Part shown: piece after piece, positions 1-5,411 of the stretch | How the letters are laid out: each line of letters starts with the position of its first letter | Position numbering within the stretch: the first letter of the stretch is position 1 | From: Victivallaceae bacterium | GTDB taxonomy: Bacteria > Verrucomicrobiota > Lentisphaeria > Victivallales > Victivallaceae | Length of the DNA: 6,848 bases | Direction: 5' to 3' | NCBI GenBank assembly: GCA_028717165.1 | Contig: JAQUOK010000166.1 | Span: forward strand, 1 to 6,848 | Notes under the pieces: generated by a model | The model's input: only the letters and a program-made list of their open reading frames with translations | Told to the model about the DNA's origin: nothing | Database searches by the model: none | Position numbers and translations under genes: made by a program

Positions 1-186
1 CCCGAGTTCCTGACATTTGCGGTCTTTCATATTGACGTATACCTGGGAACCGGGGTCATCGCCAACCAGAACTACCGCGAGACCGGGCTGCAGATTGTAA
101 TCGCGCGCCAGCATGCTTATCTCTTTGCGGTTTTCTTCGTTGAGCTCGGCCGCTATTTTTTTACCGTCAATTATTTGCGCCGCCAT
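1..186 (-). CDS. folD: Bifunctional methylenetetrahydrofolate dehydrogenase/cyclohydrolase FolD, N-terminal part (cut by window edge)
   Basis: Only the first 62 codons are in the window. The protein begins MAAQIIDGKKIAAELNEE and contains LAVVLVGDDPGSQVYV (residues 37-51), the signature of the FolD N-terminal catalytic domain (PF00763). Tyr50 and Lys54 fall in the Y-X3-K arrangement that carries the catalytic tyrosine and lysine of this family, and Cys58 matches the usual KxxC. FolD is cytosolic. It oxidises 5,10-methylene-THF to 5,10-methenyl-THF with NADP and hydrolyses that to 10-formyl-THF, feeding purine and formyl-Met synthesis. The start ATG (186-184) follows an AGGAG Shine-Dalgarno on the minus strand (193-199) at normal spacing, so the start is secure. 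It is transcribed divergently from the EEP gene. Full-length FolD is usually about 280-300 residues, so roughly four fifths lies outside the window. Nothing suggests damage in the visible part. Confidence 0.93.
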   Translation of the reverse strand, partial: MAAQIIDGKKIAAELNEENRKEISMLARDYNLQPGLAVVLVGDDPGSQVYVNMKDRKCQELG

Positions 187-250
187 GGAAAATCTCCTGA
201 ATAGTTGTAAGTTATATACAGTCCGTAATTTTTACCTTGATCGCATACTG

Positions 251-280
251 ATACTATTGTCGGGCTTACGGAAATTTCAA
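251..280 (-). promoter_or_regulatory. Candidate sigma70 promoter for folD
   Basis: Read on the minus strand, TTGAAA (280-275, five of six matches to TTGACA) is followed after 18 nt by TAGTAT (256-251, four of six matches to TATAAT). This would start transcription near 244 and give a leader of about 58 nt before the folD ATG. A second A/T-rich box, TATAAC at 216-211, lies nearer the gene but has no recognisable -35. The match is only moderate, so this is a tentative call. Confidence 0.3.
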
Positions 281-301
281 ACAGCTTATGAGAATTAATC
301 A

Positions 302-1045
302 ATGAGATTCATGGTCTATAATATCGCCTACGGTACCGGCGGCCCCAAAGGCAATTCCCACCGCGTACTGACCTCGCACCGTTATATAAAGACCCATGAC
401 CGGCATTTTGATAAAATAATCGATTTCATCAGGGAAAGCGGAGCCGATATAATCGGCCTGGTTGAAATCGACACCGGCTCCTACCGCACCGATCAGGTCA
501 ATCAGGTAAAAAAAATAGCTGAACGCCTGAATCATTTTCACGTGTGCGACACTAAATACGGGCGGAATTCACTTTTGCGGAAAATTCCGTACCTGCGCAA
601 CCAGAGCAACGCTATTCTGACCGCCTGCGCGAATGGAAATTCCAAATTTCATTATCTGCCGCGCGGCATGAAAAAACTGGTTATTGAGACCGAAATCAAC
701 GGCGTGAGTTTTTTTCTCGTCCATCTGGCTTTAACCCAAAAGGTGCGTGAAATACAGTTGAACTATCTCGAAAAACTCATTCCTGCGGACCATCCGGTGA
801 TTGTCGCCGGGGATTTCAATACCATGCAGGGCTGCCGCGAACTGGAGCGCCTGATGCGGAAATGCGGACTCAGGAGCGCCAATTGCGATAACCTGGCTAC
901 TTATCCGTCCTGGAAAGCGCAGAAGGAGCTTGATTACATTTTATATTCGGAAAGCATCCGGGTGAAAAGTTTTGATATTCCGAAAGTCAAATATTCCGAC
1001 CACCACCCGCTGATCATGGAATTCGAAGTGGAAAAAACTGTTTAG
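302..1045 (+). CDS. Endonuclease/exonuclease/phosphatase (EEP) family metal-dependent hydrolase
   Basis: This 247-residue protein shows the whole EEP fold signature (PF03372) in order. Asn7 lies in MVYNIAY and Glu55 in GLVEID (the metal ligand). An RNQSNAIL segment (99-106) resembles the family's GNAIL strand. His141 lies in VHLAL, Asp171 and Asn173 in AGDFNT, Asp211 in LDYIL, and the final SDHHP (232-236) supplies the catalytic Asp/His. All catalytic positions are present, so it is probably an active Mg-dependent phosphodiesterase or phosphatase. The family spans nucleases, sphingomyelinases and inositol phosphatases, and the substrate cannot be read from sequence. There is no signal peptide or membrane segment, so it is likely cytosolic. 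Stop codon TAA at 296-298 limits the start to 302 or later. MRFMVYN fits the usual family N-terminus, so 302 is preferred over the Met at 311. No clear Shine-Dalgarno precedes it and I found no convincing promoter. It is divergent from folD, and a 200-bp gap separates it from the regulator, so it is probably not part of the downstream module. Confidence 0.88.
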   Translation: MRFMVYNIAYGTGGPKGNSHRVLTSHRYIKTHDRHFDKIIDFIRESGADIIGLVEIDTGSYRTDQVNQVKKIAERLNHFHVCDTKYGRNSLLRKIPYLRNQSNAILTACANGNSKFHYLPRGMKKLVIETEINGVSFFLVHLALTQKVREIQLNYLEKLIPADHPVIVAGDFNTMQGCRELERLMRKCGLRSANCDNLATYPSWKAQKELDYILYSESIRVKSFDIPKVKYSDHHPLIMEFEVEKTV

Positions 1046-1180
1046 TTCTTAACAAATACCTTCCCCGGGAGTGAGCGCTGCGACAGTTATGAATCCTTTT
1101 TTCCGCCCGGTCTGTTAATTTCAAAATCAACTCGGTTGCTTTGTGAAAAAATATTTATTCCTGTTTTTTTATATTTAAGG

Positions 1181-1209
1181 TTGATTTTTTGTTTAAAAAG
1201 GCATATAAT
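1181..1209 (+). promoter_or_regulatory. Near-consensus sigma70 promoter of the GntR/LacI-type regulator gene
   Basis: TTGATT (1181-1186) and a perfect TATAAT (1204-1209) are separated by exactly 17 nt. The 35 bases upstream (about 1145-1180) are almost all A/T and could act as an UP element. The predicted start near 1216 leaves a leader of about 30 nt, with AAAGG at 1234-1238 placed 7 nt before the ATG at 1246. A short imperfect dyad, CATAT (1202-1206) with ATATG (1214-1218), overlaps the -10 box and could be an autoregulatory site, although five-base A/T arms are weak evidence. Confidence 0.7.
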
Positions 1210-1245
1210 ATAAATATGCAGATCGGTTGAATAAAAGGTTAGTTT

Positions 1246-2370
1246 ATGAATAATAAATGTAACGGCAGGAAAACGGAATATGTAGCTCAGCAAATGAAAG
1301 CTGATATTCTGAAGCAGAAATACGGCAGAAATGAAAGACTTCCCTCTTCCGTGGATTTTGCAAAAAAATATTCCGTGACCAAAGAAACGGTAAATATGGC
1401 TTTAAACCGCCTGGTATCCGAAGGACTTGTTTACAGAAAAAAGGGAAGCGGTACTTATTTGTCGGAAATTGTCGTGAAAAACAAGTCTATCGGAGTATGC
1501 CTGACCCTTAAGCAGGAAATATCTTCTGCTGCCACACCGACATCTTTTGCCATTTTCGAAGGTGTCCTGGAGGCTGCCGAAGCAAGGGGATATCATCCGG
1601 TTATTTTAAGTGAAAACAGACTTAATTTAAAGGATATTAATGCCTTGAATATCAGTGGTTTATTATTGTCAGCCGTACATACTTCATTATTTATGGACCA
1701 ACTCTTACCTTTGACCAGAAAGAAATTACCTTATATTTTTTTGGATCGTGCGTACTGGGATGACGATATAAACTACGTGGAAGAATATTCGCCCGGGGAA
1801 ATCTATAAAGCCGTCAATTATCTGTTCTCCCTTCATCATAAAAGAATTGCCTGCATAGGATTTAACTCTGAAAAATTGATTTTCCGAAACTTCTTTATCG
1901 GATATGAGCAGGCAATGCGGGAAAAGGGGCTGTTTGATCCGGCACTAACAAAATGCGTTTCGAAAAATACTGAAGATGAAGTGAAAAGCATATTAGGAGA
2001 ACTTCTGGCATTACCGCAAAGACCGTCGGTGGTTTTTCTGTTTTACTGGAACGCGTTCGACAATCTCTATAAAGCGCTTGAAGATTTTAACTTAAATGTC
2101 CCAGACGATATTTCTCTGCTCGTTATAAGCCTGGGCGCCTTGCGCCGGAATAACCTTGAAATCGCAACCTTGGGAGTAACAAAAAATTATTTCGGCAAAA
2201 TCGCCTGCAATCTTTTATTGGACCTGATTGAAAACAAAATATCAGTTCCAGTAAACAGAAAACTCAAACTTGAACTGTACAGGGGAAATTCTTTAAAAGA
2301 TAACTCGTGCGGAAAAAGGAAAGAACAAACGGTGTCACCGGGACGGGAACCGGTTTTCATACCGGGGTAA
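1246..2370 (+). CDS. GntR-type winged-HTH / LacI-type sugar-sensor hybrid transcriptional regulator (AraR-like architecture)
   Basis: This 374-residue protein joins an N-terminal GntR winged helix-turn-helix (about residues 10-74; PF00392) to a LacI/periplasmic-binding-protein-like effector domain (about 81-350). The HTH is clear: LPSSVDFAKKYSVTKETVNM (32-51), then LNRLVSEGLVYRKKGSGTYL with the wing glycines. The sensor starts at IGVCL (82-86). It keeps the family landmarks FEGVLEAAEARGY (104-116), LPYIFLDR (161-168), HKRIACIGF (198-206), GYEQAMREKGL (219-229) and VPDDISLL (285-292). Bacillus AraR is the named example of this layout: it represses sugar-use genes and is released by its sugar. 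By analogy this is a cytoplasmic sugar-responsive repressor of the operon starting at 2548 (inference). The start is supported by AAAGG at 7 nt. The last 18 residues (357-374, rich in Lys, Pro and Gly) extend beyond the sensor fold, and their DNA contains three alternating ACCGG/CCGGT arms, suggesting a late-acquired C-terminus. Confidence 0.9.
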   Translation: MNNKCNGRKTEYVAQQMKADILKQKYGRNERLPSSVDFAKKYSVTKETVNMALNRLVSEGLVYRKKGSGTYLSEIVVKNKSIGVCLTLKQEISSAATPTSFAIFEGVLEAAEARGYHPVILSENRLNLKDINALNISGLLLSAVHTSLFMDQLLPLTRKKLPYIFLDRAYWDDDINYVEEYSPGEIYKAVNYLFSLHHKRIACIGFNSEKLIFRNFFIGYEQAMREKGLFDPALTKCVSKNTEDEVKSILGELLALPQRPSVVFLFYWNAFDNLYKALEDFNLNVPDDISLLVISLGALRRNNLEIATLGVTKNYFGKIACNLLLDLIENKISVPVNRKLKLELYRGNSLKDNSCGKRKEQTVSPGREPVFIPG

Positions 2371-2397
2371 AATCCGGAAGGGATAACCCTGCGGATT
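2371..2397 (+). terminator. Hairpin directly after the regulator stop codon; possible weak terminator
   Basis: AATCCG (2371-2376) pairs with CGGATT (2392-2397). Inside it, AGGG (2379-2382) pairs with CCCT (2387-2390) around an ATAA tetraloop, with a small 2x1 internal loop. The stem starts on the base after the regulator's TAA. There is no immediate T-run: the nearest, TTTTT at 2415-2419, is 17 nt further on. It is therefore not a canonical intrinsic terminator and may instead protect the regulator mRNA 3' end. It also abuts the -35 box of the next promoter. Confidence 0.4.
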
Positions 2398-2424
2398 GAA
2401 TATTGTGTCAATTGTTTTTATACT
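2396..2424 (+). promoter_or_regulatory. Predicted sigma70 promoter of the pseudopilin-glycosidase operon
   Basis: TTGAAT (2396-2401, four of six matches to TTGACA) and TATACT (2419-2424, five of six matches to TATAAT) are separated by exactly 17 nt. This predicts a start around 2431 and a leader of about 115 nt before the ATG at 2548. It is the best promoter match in the 177-bp gap between regulator and pseudopilin. Its -10 box lies at the centre of a perfect inverted repeat, as expected for a repressor-controlled promoter. Confidence 0.6.
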
Positions 2425-2432
2425 TAACAATT
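2410..2432. promoter_or_regulatory. Candidate operator: AATTGTT-N9-AACAATT inverted repeat over the -10 box
   Basis: AATTGTT (2410-2416) and AACAATT (2426-2432) are perfect inverted copies separated by 9 nt, with the dyad centre at 2421 inside the TATACT box (2419-2424). A dimeric repressor bound here would block RNA polymerase directly. The obvious candidate is the GntR/LacI-type regulator encoded just upstream. AraR-type regulators are known to bind A/T-rich palindromes. I did not find a second copy at the regulator's own promoter, so the pairing with that regulator is inference. Confidence 0.5.
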
Positions 2433-2451
2433 AATCTGTATCAGGAGGGCG

Positions 2452-2511
2452 ATGTCATACAAAAGGAAGTGGCGAATCAGATGGTCTGAAAAAAATTATT
2501 TTTTTAGCTAA
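2452..2511 (+). CDS. Possible 19-residue leader peptide upstream of the pseudopilin gene
   Basis: An AGGAGGG Shine-Dalgarno (2443-2449), the strongest in the window, precedes an ATG at 2452 by only a few bases, which is shorter than ideal. The ORF encodes MSYKRKWRIRWSEKNYFFS and stops at TAA 2509-2511, 36 nt before the pseudopilin ATG. The peptide is strongly basic and aromatic (three Lys, three Arg, two Trp, two Tyr) and matches nothing I recognise. The ORF covers a perfect TCAGA-TGG-TCTGA hairpin (2477-2489) and an A7-TTA-T7 tract (2489-2505), so translating it would change leader folding. It may be a regulatory leader, a small protein, or chance. Confidence 0.3.
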   Translation: MSYKRKWRIRWSEKNYFFS

Positions 2512-2547
2512 ACAAATTTCTGAAACTGAATTAAAGGTGGTAAAAAA

Positions 2548-3240
2548 ATGAGAATAAAACGGGTACATAACTTTACACTTATAGAGCTTCTTGTTGTGAT
2601 AGCTATCATTGCGATTCTCGCCGCAATGTTTTTACCGGCTCTTGCCAAAGCGCGCGACACCGCGAAAAAAATAACTTGTTCTAATAATTTGAAAAATATA
2701 AATCTTGCCGAAATGTTTTACGTAAACGATAATAATGGGTATTTTACTTTACATGCGCCAAGTCCCGATACTTATTGGCCAAACCTTCTTGCCCCACATT
2801 TAGGTGGTCACAACACGACACATACGGATTTTGTCAAAACAGTGAAAGACTTTTCCGCAGTCTGGTATTGCCCCGCACAAGTCCTTGACCGCAGTTATCT
2901 GGCGAGTGAACGATATGGTTCTTATGGCTTGAATCAATATATCTGCTGCAATCCTTCTGCCGCGCCGCAACCTAGGAATCTCAGCAAGGTAAAGAATCCC
3001 AGTAAAATATGTACTTTTCTAGATACAAATCATTCCAGCGTAACCGGTTGCGGATATTATATCGCAACTGTTTCCGGCGCGGCGGGCCGCCATCAGAATC
3101 TTGGACTGCCCGCTTACGGAACCTGTAACTTCGCATGGATAGACGGGCATCTGAGCTCAAAAAAGATAAGCAGCTCATGGTTGAGCGCAAACTGGCAATA
3201 TGGTGAAAGTATTTCAGGATATTACGAATTGAGTTACTAA
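2548..3240 (+). CDS. Prepilin-type N-terminal cleavage/methylation domain protein (pseudopilin, H-Xn-DG type)
   Basis: This 230-residue protein starts with a short basic leader (MRIKRVHN) followed by FTLIELLVVIAIIAILAA, the type IV prepilin/type II pseudopilin signature (PF07963/TIGR02532). Phe9 should be the first mature residue and Glu13 is the conserved Glu at mature position 5. The hydrophobic helix runs to about residue 32 and would hold the protein in the inner membrane before assembly. The rest matches the globular domain common in Lentisphaerota and Planctomycetota: CSNNLKNINLA (44-54), YVNDNNGYF (58-66), YGSYGLNQY (123-131), RH (181-182) and a final WIDGHL (197-202), the DG of the H-X9-DG motif (TIGR04294). 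Two oddities are seen: Asn instead of Gly just before the cleavage site, and 16 rather than 9 residues between His182 and the DG. AAAGGTGG at 2533-2540 sets the start. It is the first gene of the operon, 41 bp before the glycosidase. It probably forms or tips a pseudopilus-like structure; its ligand is unknown. Confidence 0.92.
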   Translation: MRIKRVHNFTLIELLVVIAIIAILAAMFLPALAKARDTAKKITCSNNLKNINLAEMFYVNDNNGYFTLHAPSPDTYWPNLLAPHLGGHNTTHTDFVKTVKDFSAVWYCPAQVLDRSYLASERYGSYGLNQYICCNPSAAPQPRNLSKVKNPSKICTFLDTNHSSVTGCGYYIATVSGAAGRHQNLGLPAYGTCNFAWIDGHLSSKKISSSWLSANWQYGESISGYYELSY

Positions 3241-3281
3241 TCCTAGTTATCAAGTGCTATTTAATATTAAGGAAAAATCAC

Positions 3282-5336
3282 ATGAATATAATAATCGCCG
3301 CCGGAAAGGGTATGCGAAACTCGTTTGTCATTTTCTGGGCAGTCGCCCTGTCGGCGTTTTTAGGAATGAGGTCTTATGCAGGAGCAGAGCCGCTGCCGGC
3401 TAAATGGCGTTTCGCGGTAAATGTTGCTGGCAAAGACATTAACGGTCTTGTCGATATTAACGACATGAGAATAAATGAACATCTGCTACACTACCGAAGT
3501 GAAAATCAGCTGAACGGCTTGACTATGTCGCTTACTTATGACGTTGTTTCCCCGGCGACATGTTACCTTACTTCAGATTGCGGTTCAATGTACTGGCATA
3601 ATATCAGCCTTGCAACTCTAAATCAAAGTATGGTTTTTTCCGACGAGAAAATTGATTTAAGCAAAAAAGGAAAACATGAAATAACGGTACATTTCACCCG
3701 GCGCAGTATCCGTTACCTGGATAAGCTGGCAAAAGGCCCGAATTGCATCCGGGGGCACCATTGTTTTAAAATAATGGATGAAAATGGCGCTTTTATCGGC
3801 GTCACCCGGAACACCGACTACCTCACCAATCCGGAAAAAGCTTTTTTAGGCGGACGGGTAAATATCAACGATTTCTATAAGAACACCATCTATACGCTTG
3901 CCAATTTGGAAAATTACAAGCTGGTAATATCGGCTTTTTCCAGTAATTGGAAAAAGAACGGTTGGTTTGCTTTCCAAATCAAAGTCACAGACGCGGATAA
4001 AAACAGTTTCGGAATTTATCGTGCGGATGTCGAGGCGGTCGGCAGGATCGGCAGCAAAGAAATCAAATTACCGGTCAAAGCGGATCTTGACCGATATAAT
4101 ATTCCGCGCGGCTGGTTCGTGGGGAAATTGGAAACGGAAACCCCGGATGAAATCAACCTGAAAATTGGGGTGCTTGCAGTTACACCGCGTGGCCGGGAAT
4201 ACCAAAAGGCAGAGAAACTTTTTCACAAAGGTGAAAATTTGCAGCACATGATTCCGTATTCGGGAGCAGAGAAGACATTTTCCCGGCCTGACGAAGGGCG
4301 GGTGATCTGGATACATATGCCAAGCGCCCTCAGCCGGGATCCGCAGGCCGGCATGAAACAACTGACGAACATTGTTCAAAAAGCCAGGGAAAACAATTTT
4401 AACGTAATAGCGCCGTTAATGCTGGAAGGCAGATGTTTGACGAGTGCGAACATAAATTGTAAATATCTGAAAAGAAATTTCAAAAAATGGGATCCGTGTT
4501 CCGAATTCCGGAAGCTGACCAGAAAGTTTGGTCTGGAGTTATATGGGGTTGTCAGCGTCATTACTGAAGGTGTAGAACATCCTGAGGGAATCCTGCTTGA
4601 ACACCCGGAATGGGCTACTGTCGACCAGCACGGGCATAAAAAAGGCTGGCTTGACCCCGCAGTGCCGGAAGTCAGGCAGTACCTGCTCGGCAAAATAATC
4701 ATGCTGACGCAAAAATATGACTTGGACGGAATTTGTCTTGATTATTGCCGGTTGAGCGGTTTTCCCAGTCGCAGAGGCGTTGAAATATATGAACAGGAAA
4801 CAGGCATTGACCCGGCAAAACTGGTTCAGGGGAGTAAAGAATACATCAATTGGTATAAATGGGAAGGCAATCAGCTTACGAAACTTGTCAGGCTCATCCG
4901 TGAAGAACTGAAAAAGGTCAAACCGGATTGCAAATTAAGCGCCTATGTTCAAGGAATAAAATATGATGGCGAGGATTATTATCGTGAGTATCATCAAAAT
5001 TTTATCGAATGGATTGAGAAGGGATATCTTGACGTCGTTTTCCCAACCGGTTATGTATACGATATGCTGCGTTTCGAAAGCTGGGCGGCAAGACAGATAA
5101 AGGCCTGTAAAAAGGCAAACCCCGCAGTGCCGGTACTGATAACGATCGGAGTCAAATCGTCAGGTGGAACCCTGCAGTCGTCACAAGAGCTTATTGATCA
5201 AATTAATATCCTCAGGAAACTGCATGGTGACGGTGCCGCTTTTTTCACTTGGTCGAGCTTAAAAAAATGGATAGATGTTACCGGCAGGAAAGCTTATTCG
5301 AAAAAAGCGAAGTTTCCCTATCGGTGCAGCTATTGA
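3282..5336 (+). CDS. Exported GHL10-like (family 10-like) glycoside hydrolase with unassigned N-terminal domain
   Basis: This 684-residue protein begins with a signal peptide: hydrophobic FVIFWAVALSAFLGM (15-29), then SYAGA before Glu36 as a signal peptidase I site. The C-terminal half (about 340-665) resembles the TIM-barrel GHL10 family (PF02638, COG1649). It shows RVIWIHMP (340-347), LYGVVSV (420-426), HPEWATVD (441-448), WLDPAVPEVRQYLLGKI (457-472 area) and YDLDGICLDY (479-488), with Asp487 a likely active-site acid. WYKWEGNQLTKLV (524-536), CKLSAYVQGI (550-559) and YLDVVFPTGYVYD (582-594) follow. Residues about 36-335 are rich in beta-strand-like segments and I cannot assign them; they may be a carbohydrate-binding or accessory sandwich domain. 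The family acts on polysaccharide or peptidoglycan-type glycans, and the substrate here is not visible. TAAGGA at 3268-3273, 8 nt from the ATG, favours this start over Met11. It lies 41 bp after the pseudopilin and 75 bp before the URO-D-like gene, consistent with a shared transcript. Likely periplasmic or outer-surface. Confidence 0.82.
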   Translation: MNIIIAAGKGMRNSFVIFWAVALSAFLGMRSYAGAEPLPAKWRFAVNVAGKDINGLVDINDMRINEHLLHYRSENQLNGLTMSLTYDVVSPATCYLTSDCGSMYWHNISLATLNQSMVFSDEKIDLSKKGKHEITVHFTRRSIRYLDKLAKGPNCIRGHHCFKIMDENGAFIGVTRNTDYLTNPEKAFLGGRVNINDFYKNTIYTLANLENYKLVISAFSSNWKKNGWFAFQIKVTDADKNSFGIYRADVEAVGRIGSKEIKLPVKADLDRYNIPRGWFVGKLETETPDEINLKIGVLAVTPRGREYQKAEKLFHKGENLQHMIPYSGAEKTFSRPDEGRVIWIHMPSALSRDPQAGMKQLTNIVQKARENNFNVIAPLMLEGRCLTSANINCKYLKRNFKKWDPCSEFRKLTRKFGLELYGVVSVITEGVEHPEGILLEHPEWATVDQHGHKKGWLDPAVPEVRQYLLGKIIMLTQKYDLDGICLDYCRLSGFPSRRGVEIYEQETGIDPAKLVQGSKEYINWYKWEGNQLTKLVRLIREELKKVKPDCKLSAYVQGIKYDGEDYYREYHQNFIEWIEKGYLDVVFPTGYVYDMLRFESWAARQIKACKKANPAVPVLITIGVKSSGGTLQSSQELIDQINILRKLHGDGAAFFTWSSLKKWIDVTGRKAYSKKAKFPYRCSY

Positions 5337-5346
5337 AAATTTCAAT
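5332..5346. repeat. 15-bp palindrome across the glycosidase stop codon
   Basis: ATTGAAA (5332-5338) and TTTCAAT (5340-5346) are perfect inverted copies around one central A, and the TGA stop (5334-5336) lies inside the left arm. The one-base centre is too short for an RNA hairpin loop, so if functional it would be a DNA-binding dyad rather than a terminator. It lies in the largest gap of the operon (75 bp). I see no promoter elements placed around it, and A/T-rich palindromes can arise by chance. Confidence 0.35.
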
Positions 5347-5411
5347 TACATCCCTTGGGGGGTGGAAAGGCATATTTCAAATAAACCTAATTAACCAGGA
5401 GAAAGAATATC

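Noticed and set aside
113..298. Plus-strand ORF of 61 codons opposite folD
   Set aside because: It overlaps the clear FolD coding region on the other strand, has no ribosome site and shows no protein family signal.
288..305. Five-codon mini-ORF (MRINQ) overlapping the EEP start as ATGA
   Set aside because: It has no ribosome-binding site and is too short to distinguish from chance.
1046..1245. Terminator for the EEP gene
   Set aside because: CCCGGG and AGCGCT palindromes occur at about 1062-1080, but neither gives a hairpin with a usable loop and following T-run.
2489..2505. A7-TTA-T7 tract as an intrinsic terminator
   Set aside because: The stem would be A-U only with a three-base loop and lies before the first structural gene of the operon. 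At most it is a weak pause element.
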